Source of the DNA: Cyclobacteriaceae bacterium
GTDB lineage: Bacteria > Bacteroidota > Bacteroidia > Cytophagales > Cyclobacteriaceae
NCBI GenBank assembly: GCA_026994125.1
Contig: JALWRJ010000146.1
Span: 1-7,466 of the forward strand
Length of the DNA: 7,466 nt
Direction: 5' to 3'
The notes beneath the pieces were generated by a model. That model did no database searches, was not told the DNA's origin, and saw only the letters and a list, made by a program, of their open reading frames with translations. Shown one piece after another: positions 1 to 5,406 of this stretch. How positions within the stretch are numbered: position 1 is the stretch's first letter; each line of letters starts with the position of its first letter. The position numbers and the translations under genes are program-made.

Positions 1-55
1 TAACCTTTCGGGGGGTATTAGAGCCTGGAAAGCCGAGGGGAAACCGGTAAAGTAA
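1..55 (+). CDS. Rhodanese-domain protein, C-terminal end only
   Basis: Only the last 17 codons are in the window. In frame 2 they read NLSGGIRAWKAEGKPVK followed by TAA at 53-55. The pattern N-L-x-G-G-I-x-A-W-x-x-x-G-x-P-V is the characteristic end of a rhodanese (sulfurtransferase) domain, just after the last strand and helix of the fold. The catalytic cysteine loop lies upstream of the window, so activity cannot be judged. It could be a stand-alone rhodanese or the C-terminal rhodanese domain of a larger protein, such as a metallo-beta-lactamase-fold persulfide dioxygenase fusion. A DUF2892 membrane protein follows on the same strand, and sulfide oxidation genes lie further on, so a role in sulfane-sulfur transfer is plausible. 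Base 1 is the third position of the preceding codon. Confidence 0.75.
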   Translation, partial: NLSGGIRAWKAEGKPVK

Positions 56-72
56 AGAAGACGCAAGATTTT

Positions 73-219
73 TAGACATTAGACGCTAGACAATAGACAA
101 TAGACAATAGACAATAGACATAAGACAATAGACATAAGACATAAGACATAAGACGCTAGACAATAGACAATAGACAATAGACATAAGACGCTAGATGCTA
201 GATGCTAGATTTTAGGCAA
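73..219. repeat. 7-bp tandem repeat, 21 units in perfect register
   Basis: From 73 to 219 the sequence divides without any insertion or deletion into 21 heptamers. These are mainly TAGACAA, TAGACAT, AAGACAT and TAGACGC/AAGACGC, drifting to TAGATGC and TAGATTT at the right end. TTGGTAT, TGGATAA, TATGAGA and TAGATGT (220-247) continue in the same register but are much decayed. Higher-order copies are visible: the TAGACGC, TAGACAA x3-4, TAGACAT, AAGAC... order occurs twice (80-156 and 157-191 roughly). It sits in the non-coding gap between the rhodanese end and the DUF2892 gene. Period 7 is not a multiple of 3 and stops interrupt it, so it is not coding. It resembles the heptanucleotide repeats known from several bacterial genomes. 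A function is not evident. Confidence 0.9.
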
Positions 220-293
220 TTGGTATTGGATAATATGAGATAGATGTTGGGTTGAAGGGTATGTGATAGGCATTTAATATCTACCAATTCGAA

Positions 294-301
294 TTTTTTT
301 G
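294..301 (+). promoter_or_regulatory. T-run/TTTG -7-like element upstream of DUF2892 gene
   Basis: Seven T's followed by G end 11 bases before the ATG at 312. The same T-run plus G occurs upstream of the thioredoxin and rhodanese genes and resembles the TTTG part of the Bacteroidota -7 element TAnnTTTG, but lacks the TA. A TTTA at 273-276 lies 17 bases upstream and could serve as a weak -33 element. The leader would be very short. This is a motif match only. Confidence 0.3.
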
Positions 302-311
302 TTAAAAATAT

Positions 312-554
312 ATGACAGGTATTTTTAAACGTATTGAGGTTAGTTTGCAAAGTTGGAATTTGCCTAGAGCGATTCGGCTGGGGCTTGGGTTATTTTTTAT
401 AGTGCCTGCCGTGCAAGAAGCAGATTATTTTGCTATGGCTATTGGAGGTGTATTACTCTACCAGGCTATAGCCAACACCGGTTGTGGGTTTACTAAAAAC
501 AGTGCAAGTTGTGGGGTAGATTTACCAAAAACAAATAAAAAGGTTAAGTTTTAG
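312..554 (+). CDS. DUF2892/YgaP-type small membrane protein
   Basis: 80 residues. A short basic N-terminus (FKR, NLPRAIR) leads into two hydrophobic helices (about 21-36 and 39-55) joined by a tight acidic turn (QEADY). Then come TGC at 56-58, a second cysteine at 67 and a basic tail ending KTNKKVKF. The R-x-I-R-x-x-L-G entry into helix 1 and a cysteine just after helix 2 are typical of DUF2892, the membrane hairpin fused to rhodanese in E. coli YgaP. The window's left edge holds the end of a rhodanese gene on the same strand, so this could be the separated membrane half of a YgaP-like pair. That partnership is inference. No Shine-Dalgarno sequence is visible; the leader is A/T-rich (GTTAAAAATAT). 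Family assignment is by pattern and fairly secure; molecular function is not known from sequence. Confidence 0.75.
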   Translation: MTGIFKRIEVSLQSWNLPRAIRLGLGLFFIVPAVQEADYFAMAIGGVLLYQAIANTGCGFTKNSASCGVDLPKTNKKVKF

Positions 555-563
555 TTATGTTAT

Positions 564-630
564 CGTCATCCCTGCATAGGCAGAAATCCGTTATAATAAG
601 AAAGAGGTTGCTGCCTACTTAGGAATGACG
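564..630. repeat. REP-like imperfect inverted repeat
   Basis: Left arm 564-583 (begins CGTCAT, ends AGGCAG) pairs with right arm 611-630 (begins CTGCCT, ends ATGACG). 16 of 20 positions are complementary, around a 27-base centre. Each arm also contains its own small palindrome: CTGC/GCAG in the left and CCTA/TAGG in the right. The CGTCAT-CCTGC-AGGCAG-AATCC pattern is that of dispersed extragenic palindromes seen in many copies in some bacterial genomes. It lies between the DUF2892 and desaturase genes and has no T-tract, so it is unlikely to be a strong intrinsic terminator. Whether it is repeated elsewhere cannot be seen here. Confidence 0.7.
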
Positions 631-659
631 TTGAAAATTGGGAATATATAACAATCAAA

Positions 660-1532
660 ATGAGCATACTTCAACTAATTAAAGATTCCTATACGGGCTA
701 CTGGAACTACCTGATACAAGAGGTAACTCACCCGGGTTGGGGTAACTATTTTTACTATTTAATTGTTCTCTCTTTGGCAGTTTGGGGCTTAGAGTTGGCC
801 ATTCCCTGGCGTAAAAAACAGGCGGCTTTTCGTAAAGATTTTTGGCTCGATGCCTTTTATATGTTTTTTAATTTCTTTTTGTTTTCGTTAGTAGGCTATA
901 ATGCCCTTTCAAATGTAGGGGTAGAGGTATTTAATAAATTTTTAGGGCTGTTTGGGCTAAGTAATCAGGCGTATATCCATTTAACACACTTACCTGTTTG
1001 GGCAAGGTTTTTACTTCTTTTTATTATTTCAGATTTTATTCAGTGGAGTGTGCATGTATTGTTGCACCGGGTACACTGGATGTGGCAGTTTCATAAGGTA
1101 CACCACTCGGTAACCGAAATGGGTTTTGCTGCCCATTTGCGCTACCACTGGATGGAGAATCTGTTTTACAAATCGGCCTTGTATATACCTTTAACTATGA
1201 TAGGTTTTGGCTTAAACGATTTATTTGTGCTACACGCTTTTAATATCTTAATAGGGCATTTAAACCATGCCAATGTAAACATAACCTATGGGCCATTTAA
1301 GTATATTTTTAACAACCCGGCTATGCATATTTGGCATCATGTAAAAAAAGTGCCCCATAGCCACCCAAATGGCGTTAATTTTGGCATAACACTTAGTTTA
1401 TGGGATTATATTTTTGGTACAGCTTACATTCCTCATTCAGGCAGAGATATTGAATTGGGTTTTGATGAAGTGGAAAAATATCCCGAAGGATTTGGAGGGC
1501 AATGCTTGGAGCCGTTTAAAAAGAAGAAATAA
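660..1532 (+). CDS. Sterol desaturase / fatty acid hydroxylase family membrane protein
   Basis: 290 residues, the usual size for bacterial members of this di-iron membrane oxygenase family. Hydrophobic segments lie near residues 31-49, 62-80, 113-131 and 172-200. The iron-binding histidine motifs are complete and in order: HVLLH (H132-x3-H136), HKVHH (H145-x2-H148-H149) and HIWHH (H223-x2-H226-H227), with extra histidines at 192, 200, 203, 233 and 235. The active site would face the cytoplasm and hydroxylate or desaturate a lipid C-H bond; the substrate cannot be told from sequence. The ATG follows an A-rich leader (ACAATCAAA). It is 105 bases after the DUF2892 stop with the REP-like repeat between, so co-transcription is possible but uncertain. 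It converges on the dipeptidase gene with only 13 bases between stops. No obvious link to the sulfur genes nearby. Confidence 0.88.
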   Translation: MSILQLIKDSYTGYWNYLIQEVTHPGWGNYFYYLIVLSLAVWGLELAIPWRKKQAAFRKDFWLDAFYMFFNFFLFSLVGYNALSNVGVEVFNKFLGLFGLSNQAYIHLTHLPVWARFLLLFIISDFIQWSVHVLLHRVHWMWQFHKVHHSVTEMGFAAHLRYHWMENLFYKSALYIPLTMIGFGLNDLFVLHAFNILIGHLNHANVNITYGPFKYIFNNPAMHIWHHVKKVPHSHPNGVNFGITLSLWDYIFGTAYIPHSGRDIELGFDEVEKYPEGFGGQCLEPFKKKK

Positions 1533-1546
1533 CCTTTTAAGAGGTT
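1531..1546. terminator. Short palindrome between convergent genes, possible weak terminator
   Basis: AACCTTTTAAGAGGTT is complementary to itself at 14 of 16 positions (stem AACCT/AGGTT). It fills the 13-base gap between the stops of the desaturase and dipeptidase genes, overlapping both stop codons. The stem is short and AT-rich and no T-tract follows, so termination here would be weak. It is listed because no better terminator exists for either gene. Confidence 0.25.
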
Positions 1547-2721
1547 TACTCAGGCAAATTCTTTAACATAAAATCTCTTACATTGCCACCCATGATAGCC
1601 GCAATTTCTTCATCGGTGTAGCCTAGTTTTAAAAGTTCATCTACAATTAACGGAAATCCCGTTACATCAAAATGAGCGGGAATGGCTCCATCAAAGTCGG
1701 TGCCCAAGGCAATGTGCTCTACTCCTACCAAATCGGTGGCATATTTAATGGCTTTGGCAGTAGCGGCAGCATCGGTGCCACACACGGCTTGTTTAAATAC
1801 GGCAATACCAATGATGCCCCCGGTAGCGGCAATACCTTTGATGTGTGCGTCCGATAAATTTCTAATATTATCGCAAGTGCCTTTAACGCCAACGTGCGAA
1901 ACCAATAGTGGGCGCTTTGCTATTTTGATTACATCGGTAGTTAGCTGAGCCGAAGCATGAGCCAAATCTACAATCATATGTAAGTCTTCCATTTTTTTAA
2001 TTACTTCAGATCCAAAAGGGGTAAGGCCTCCTTTCTTAATTCCGTGGGCAGACCCTCCCAATTTATTATCAAAAAAGTGGGTGGGTGCCATCATTCTTAT
2101 ACCGGCATCGTACATAACTTGTACATTATTTATATTGCCTTCAAGCACTTGCATACCTTCTACCCCTAAAAAACCGCCCATTTGATGTGGGTTAGTTTTG
2201 CGGTCGTTTATAAGTGCTTTTAATTCAGTTTGGCTGGTAATAACCCTTAATTTGCCTTGCGAGGCTTTGGCATACGCATAAAGCTCGTTGCATTGTTGAA
2301 GAGCTCTTTCTTTTAAGCTAAACCAAGTGGCAGGTGGGCGGCCGGTGCCTATCATTAAAGAGGTAATATTATCAGTTTTATCATCGTTACGATCAAAATT
2401 TATGTTTTTGGGCGTTTTGCTAACAATGGTAAATGCCTGCAAAGCCATATTTGCTTCAAGCATACGGGGGATGTCTTCGTGCCCATAGGTGTGTTTTTTA
2501 GTTATATTTCTATTCCAAAGCAATACATCGCTGTGCAAATCGGCAACAAATGGCAGGCTTTTGTATAGCCTGGTGGCTTTTGTTGATGGGTGATAGGGTG
2601 GGGCTAGCGCAACTCTATTAAACTTACCATCAACTACCCGAGCCACTATTTGTGTAGCTAAAAAATATATGGGTATTAAAATAGCCAAGGTAATAAAAAT
2701 AGTTTTTACAAATTTGGGCAT
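1546..2721 (-). CDS. Membrane-anchored M19 (renal-type) dipeptidase
   Basis: 391 residues of the peptidase family M19 (membrane/renal dipeptidase, amidohydrolase fold). The N-terminus has two lysines, then a hydrophobic segment at about 8-23 without a lipobox, so an uncleaved anchor or signal with a periplasmic enzyme is likely. The binuclear zinc ligands are present: H63-x-D65 (DLHSD), E188 (GVEG), H255 (DLAHAS) and H276 (SHVG). D344 in GTDFDG and the GGN (378-380) near the C-terminus are also family features. It should hydrolyse dipeptides, some with a D-residue in second position; some M19 enzymes act on Cys-Gly. Its ATG overlaps the regulator's TAA by one base (TAATG), suggesting translational coupling. 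Putting a dipeptidase under the same promoter as a Crp-type regulator is unusual, and a role in cysteine supply is only a guess. Confidence 0.92.
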   Translation of the reverse strand: MPKFVKTIFITLAILIPIYFLATQIVARVVDGKFNRVALAPPYHPSTKATRLYKSLPFVADLHSDVLLWNRNITKKHTYGHEDIPRMLEANMALQAFTIVSKTPKNINFDRNDDKTDNITSLMIGTGRPPATWFSLKERALQQCNELYAYAKASQGKLRVITSQTELKALINDRKTNPHQMGGFLGVEGMQVLEGNINNVQVMYDAGIRMMAPTHFFDNKLGGSAHGIKKGGLTPFGSEVIKKMEDLHMIVDLAHASAQLTTDVIKIAKRPLLVSHVGVKGTCDNIRNLSDAHIKGIAATGGIIGIAVFKQAVCGTDAAATAKAIKYATDLVGVEHIALGTDFDGAIPAHFDVTGFPLIVDELLKLGYTDEEIAAIMGGNVRDFMLKNLPE

Positions 2722-3359
2722 TATTTAAAGTCTTTAAGAATTGTGATTTTATTTCGTCCTAGTTTAATTACTCGCAGGCCTTCCAATTTTTTGAGTAACC
2801 TACTAATGGCTTCGCGTGATGAGTTTAATTCGGAGGCAATTTGCTGATGTGTAGTTTTAAATTCGGAGGTATTGAGCACTGCTTTTTTGTCGTTCAGGTA
2901 TTTAATGAGTCGGGTATCCAGGCTTTCGAAGGCTGTTTGGTCTAAGGTGCTAAGCATTTCTTCGAACCGGGCCGAATAGGTTTGGAGTATAAAGTTTCGC
3001 CAGGTTCTAAAGTTCCGCATCCAATCGTCCATGTAATGAAAGGGGATAAGTATAAGGTGCGAATCTTTTTCGGCAATAGCCTTAATTTTACTTTTTTCCT
3101 GGTGCATACAGCAGGTTACTGTCATTACACAGGTATCACCCCCATCCAGGTAGTAAAGCAGTATTTCATGCCCGTCTTCATCTTGCCTGATAACTTTAAG
3201 CAGGCCATCGGTTATAAGGGGGGTGCTTTTAATAAATTCGCCTACCCGTATAATGGGTTCGCCTTCTTTAATTACTACTTCTTTACCCACATTTAAAATG
3301 GCCTCTACCAATTCGGGTTCTTTAAAAAAAGGAAAATGTTTTTCGAGGAGTTCACGCAT
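2721..3359 (-). CDS. Crp/Fnr family transcription regulator with Cys cluster
   Basis: 212 residues. An N-terminal cNMP-binding-type beta-roll spans about 20-110, followed by a dimer helix at about 115-140. A winged helix-turn-helix at about 168-210 has THQQIASEL as the first helix and SSREAISRLLKKLE (180-193) as the recognition helix. R182-E183-x3-R187 matches the E. coli CRP residues R180-E181-x3-R185 that read TGTGA. The usual phosphate-binding-cassette arginine is not evident, so cAMP is an unlikely ligand. C77, C83 and C84 cluster in TCVMTVTCCM inside the sensor domain, which suggests a thiol/persulfide or metal signal; that is inference. Three cysteines in this layout do not form the N-terminal FNR Fe-S motif. 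It heads an operon with the dipeptidase and lies just beyond the SQR gene. Two TGTGA-type boxes elsewhere in the window are candidate targets. Confidence 0.88.
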   Translation of the reverse strand: MRELLEKHFPFFKEPELVEAILNVGKEVVIKEGEPIIRVGEFIKSTPLITDGLLKVIRQDEDGHEILLYYLDGGDTCVMTVTCCMHQEKSKIKAIAEKDSHLILIPFHYMDDWMRNFRTWRNFILQTYSARFEEMLSTLDQTAFESLDTRLIKYLNDKKAVLNTSEFKTTHQQIASELNSSREAISRLLKKLEGLRVIKLGRNKITILKDFK

Positions 3360-3429
3360 TTTACTAAATTAAGTGGTGATCGACATAAAATGAAAGAGTA
3401 AACAAAATATTTAGTCAAGGTACGCTTTA

Positions 3430-3437
3430 CAAAAGTA
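3430..3437 (-). promoter_or_regulatory. TACTTTTG, -7 element candidate for the Crp-dipeptidase operon
   Basis: Read on the - strand this is an exact TAnnTTTG match, the Bacteroidota -7 consensus, about 70 bases before the regulator's ATG. No TTTG sits at the usual 19-21 base distance upstream. An alternative further downstream pairs TTTG (3433-3430) with ATATTTTG (3410-3403) at 19 bases, with a poorer -7. Which is used cannot be decided by eye. Confidence 0.4.
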
Positions 3438-3450
3438 CATTACTAATGTA
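3436..3450. promoter_or_regulatory. Perfect 15-bp palindrome overlapping the regulator promoter
   Basis: TACATTACTAATGTA has 7 perfectly paired bases on each side of one central base. It overlaps the first two bases of the TACTTTTG element and covers the stretch just upstream. A bound protein here would block or modulate the Crp-dipeptidase promoter. It differs from the TGTGA-type boxes, so another regulator may be involved, or it may be chance in AT-rich DNA. Confidence 0.4.
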
Positions 3451-3496
3451 TGGAATTATTGATTGGTCAAAAAATGGATACTGCTTACTCTTATTA

Positions 3497-3553
3497 CAAG
3501 TAGTAGATGGGCAATTAAAAAAGCAGCCCAACCGGGCTGCTTTTTACTACTTG
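3497..3553 (-). terminator. Nested hairpin terminator after sqr
   Basis: The inner stem AGCAGCCC (3522-3529) / GGGCTGCT (3534-3541) has loop AACC and is extended by A:T pairs on both sides, giving a T-tract on the - strand past the SQR stop. An outer 9-bp perfect stem, CAAGTAGTA (3497-3505) with TACTACTTG (3545-3553), encloses it. It ends sqr transcription before the regulator's promoter region. The T-tract on both sides makes it potentially bidirectional. Confidence 0.85.
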
Positions 3554-3567
3554 GTTGATTAACAGTT

Positions 3568-4848
3568 TTAAAATTGATACCCTTTAAGCATGGCATTCCA
3601 ATACAAGAAAGGAAGCATGTAGCGTTTCATTAACCACATGGGGTAACTAGCTTTGCCTGTATCAAAAAACTTGGTAAGCAAAGGGTCGGAGCTACGCACG
3701 GCACCATACTTAAATTCGGCTAACAGCATACGGTTATGCGACATAACCAAGGGGCAAGACGAATAGCCATCATACCCTTTGTAATCGGCTTCTTTGCCAT
3801 CCATTATGCTAAGCAGGTTTTTAACTATGGTGGGTGCTTGCTTGCGAATGGCTGCCCCGGTACGTGCGGTAGGCAGGTCGGTTACATCGCCAACGCCAAA
3901 TACATTGGGGTAAAACCTGCTTTGCAAGGTGTTTTCATCTACGGCCATCCAGCCTTTGTTGGGGCCATCGGGGTTGGCCAGCTTAGTTTGCTGAAACCAG
4001 CTTGGAGCCGACTGCGGAGGCGCCAGGTGCATCATGTCAAACTTAATAATGTAGCGGTCGCCTTCCTGGGTTTCGTTTATCTTATTATTGTCGTCATTTA
4101 CTACATGCGGGTTAGCTCCCTCAGGCAGGTTAATGCGCTCGTAATGAGCTTCTTTCTTATCACCATCAATCTTAACCAGTTTGTAACCATAGCGTTGGGC
4201 AATATCGTACACATCGTTGGCATATCTTTTAAGTTCGGTTTTAAAGGGCTCCGTGCCAAAAATTACCGTGCCGGGTGTAGCAAACACTAAATTGGTATCT
4301 TTAGTACGGTTATGCATTTGCAGGTAGTCGGCTGTAAGGTACATTATTTTTTGTGGGGCTCCAGGACATTTGATAGGTGTGGTAGGTTGGGTAAAAAGTC
4401 CGGTGCCGCTTTTAAAGTTTTGCAACACTTCCCAGGTGTAGTCGGGGTCAACGTAATTAGAACAAACGCCATTTTTACCAAAAGTTTCTTTTAGTCCTTC
4501 AATGCCATCTAGGTTAATTTGAATGCCTGGCGCAGCAATCAGGTATTCATAAGTAATTGTATCGCCATTTTTTAGCACTACTTCGTTGTTGTCCGGGTTA
4601 ATGGTTTCAACATATTCTTTTATCCATTTGGCGCGCTTAGGTATCTGCCTGGCTTCAGGCCTGATGGTTTGCGATTTCTTCATCAATCCTCCGCCTACCA
4701 GTGTCCATGCGGGTTGGTATGGGTGGGTTTCTGATGGTTCAATAATAGCAACGTCTAAATTTTTGCGTGCTCTTAAAAGTTGGGCAGTTACCATAATTCC
4801 TCCGGTACCGCCTCCAATTACAACTACTTGATGTTTTATATTGCTCAT
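3568..4848 (-). CDS. sqr: Sulfide:quinone oxidoreductase, type II (SQOR-like)
   Basis: 426 residues. This flavoprotein oxidises H2S to persulfide/polysulfide and passes electrons to membrane quinone. The N-terminal FAD dinucleotide fold is GGGTGG (12-17). ATPG-like strands lie mid-protein (AAPG 105-108) and the second FAD motif is FGVGDVTDLP (317-326). Two redox cysteines are in place, C161 in KCPGAPQK and C365 in YDGYSSCPLV, both in blocks that match mitochondrial SQOR closely. A third cysteine, C129 (GVCSNY), sits where a third cysteine occurs in many bacterial SQRs. The C-terminal stretch MLPFLYWNAMLKG (411-423) matches the membrane-binding tail of SQOR, so the enzyme is monotopic on the inner membrane. 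It is divergent from thioredoxin across 119 bases holding a Crp-type box. A Cys-less flavoprotein of other function is ruled out by the paired cysteines. The ATG follows an A-rich leader. Confidence 0.94.
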   Translation of the reverse strand: MSNIKHQVVVIGGGTGGIMVTAQLLRARKNLDVAIIEPSETHPYQPAWTLVGGGLMKKSQTIRPEARQIPKRAKWIKEYVETINPDNNEVVLKNGDTITYEYLIAAPGIQINLDGIEGLKETFGKNGVCSNYVDPDYTWEVLQNFKSGTGLFTQPTTPIKCPGAPQKIMYLTADYLQMHNRTKDTNLVFATPGTVIFGTEPFKTELKRYANDVYDIAQRYGYKLVKIDGDKKEAHYERINLPEGANPHVVNDDNNKINETQEGDRYIIKFDMMHLAPPQSAPSWFQQTKLANPDGPNKGWMAVDENTLQSRFYPNVFGVGDVTDLPTARTGAAIRKQAPTIVKNLLSIMDGKEADYKGYDGYSSCPLVMSHNRMLLAEFKYGAVRSSDPLLTKFFDTGKASYPMWLMKRYMLPFLYWNAMLKGYQF

Positions 4849-4902
4849 TTTTTTATAAGATTGAATGATGGTTTAAAAATCGGATAAATATAAGTTTATT
4901 CG

Positions 4903-4918
4903 TGTGATTTTCATCACT
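4903..4918. promoter_or_regulatory. Crp/Fnr-type operator between sqr and trx
   Basis: TGTGATTTTCATCACT matches TGTGA-N6-TCACA at 9 of 10 defined positions and contains a perfect GTGAT-N4-ATCAC inverted repeat (4904-4917). Its centre (4910.5) is 36.5 nt before the G of the thioredoxin -7-like element and 62 nt before the SQR start codon. On the sqr side a five-T run (- strand, 4879-4875) falls at a similar distance, and a TATATTTA element (4892-4885) lies closer. The candidate binder is the Crp/Fnr protein encoded at 2721-3359. Confidence 0.75.
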
Positions 4919-4939
4919 AAACGGTATGTTTGTTCAACC

Positions 4940-4947
4940 TTTTTTTG
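4940..4947 (+). promoter_or_regulatory. TTTTTTTG, -7-like element of trx
   Basis: Seven T's and a G, followed immediately by CATCAAACA (4948-4956) and then the ATG 12 bases later. There is no TTTG at the expected -33 distance, in keeping with an activator-dependent promoter. If the G is at about -4, the start of transcription is near 4951-4952 and the Crp-type box is centred near -41. Confidence 0.5.
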
Positions 4948-4967
4948 CATCAAACAAGAATTAAGTT

Positions 4968-5336
4968 ATGGCAACTACATTATTAAGTACCGAAGATTTT
5001 AAGAAAAGAGTATTCGATTATACTACCAAAACCGAATGGGAATTTGCAGGTGATAAACCAGCTATTATCGACTTTTATGCCGATTGGTGTGGCCCTTGTA
5101 AAATGGTGGCTCCTATTTTGGAAGAACTTTCAACAGAGTTTGAAGGTAAAATCGATATTTTTAAAGTAGATACCGAGGCTGAGCAGGAACTTTCGGCCGT
5201 ATTTGGTATTCGAAGCATTCCCAGCATGTTGTTTATTCCATTAAACGATACGCCTAAAATGCAAGCAGGGGCGCTTCCTAAAAATGCCCTTAAAGAGATT
5301 ATTGAAAAGGAATTATTAGCTGCAACAGCAGAGTAA
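4968..5336 (+). CDS. trxA: Thioredoxin
   Basis: 122 residues with a single thioredoxin fold. The active site W-C-G-P-C is at 40-44, the buried aspartate is D35 (IIDFYADWCGPC) and the cis-proline is P85 (GIRSIPSM). The conserved glycine near the C-terminus is in GALPK (101-105). About ten extra residues precede the first strand compared with E. coli TrxA, and there is no signal peptide, so it is cytoplasmic. It is divergently transcribed from SQR with a shared Crp-type operator and followed by its own terminator, so it looks like a regulated single-gene unit. The likely local role is to reduce persulfide or regenerate the rhodanese/SQR sulfur acceptor, releasing or relaying sulfane sulfur. That is inferred from context, since the sequence itself is that of a general thioredoxin. 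Confidence 0.93.
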   Translation: MATTLLSTEDFKKRVFDYTTKTEWEFAGDKPAIIDFYADWCGPCKMVAPILEELSTEFEGKIDIFKVDTEAEQELSAVFGIRSIPSMLFIPLNDTPKMQAGALPKNALKEIIEKELLAATAE

Positions 5337-5376
5337 TTTAACCCCAATATAAAGGGAATTAAGTTTAGTTTAGTGT

Positions 5377-5406
5377 AAAAAAAGGCTGCTTTTGCAGCCT
5401 TTTTTT
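5377..5406. terminator. Bidirectional intrinsic terminator (trx / PatB-like gene)
   Basis: A perfect 13-bp stem runs AAAAAAAGGCTGC (5377-5389), loop TTTT, GCAGCCTTTTTTT (5394-5406). It has a T-tract on each strand and lies between the convergent thioredoxin and PLP-enzyme genes. It overlaps the last two bases of the PLP-enzyme stop codon. Confidence 0.93.

Noticed and set aside
73..219. CRISPR-like repetitive array
   Set aside because: The units are 7 bp with no spacers and no cas genes in the window; it is a simple tandem repeat.
262..277. Crp-type box upstream of the DUF2892 gene (TGTGATAGGCATTTAA)
   Set aside because: Only the left half matches; the right half keeps 2 of 5 positions, and its centre is 31.5 nt from the T-run G, half a helical turn off the 36.5 nt seen at the two good boxes.
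3376..3389. GTGAT-N4-AT half-site upstream of the regulator gene
   Set aside because: The second half is poor (AT then AAA instead of CAC) and it lies downstream of the likely promoters; too weak to call autoregulation.
3459..3470. FNR-like box TTGATTGGTCAA
   Set aside because: The half-sites TTGA/TCAA are 4 bases apart, giving 12 bp overall instead of the 14 bp of TTGAT-N4-ATCAA, so the spacing does not suit a Crp/Fnr dimer.
3474..3503. Nine-codon mini-ORF (MDTAYSYYK) upstream of the sqr terminator
   Set aside because: Very short, no start context or conserved neighbour; expected by chance.
3736..4290. Long open frame on the + strand inside the SQR gene
   Set aside because: It is opposite a full-length, motif-complete SQR; the translation shows no family pattern.
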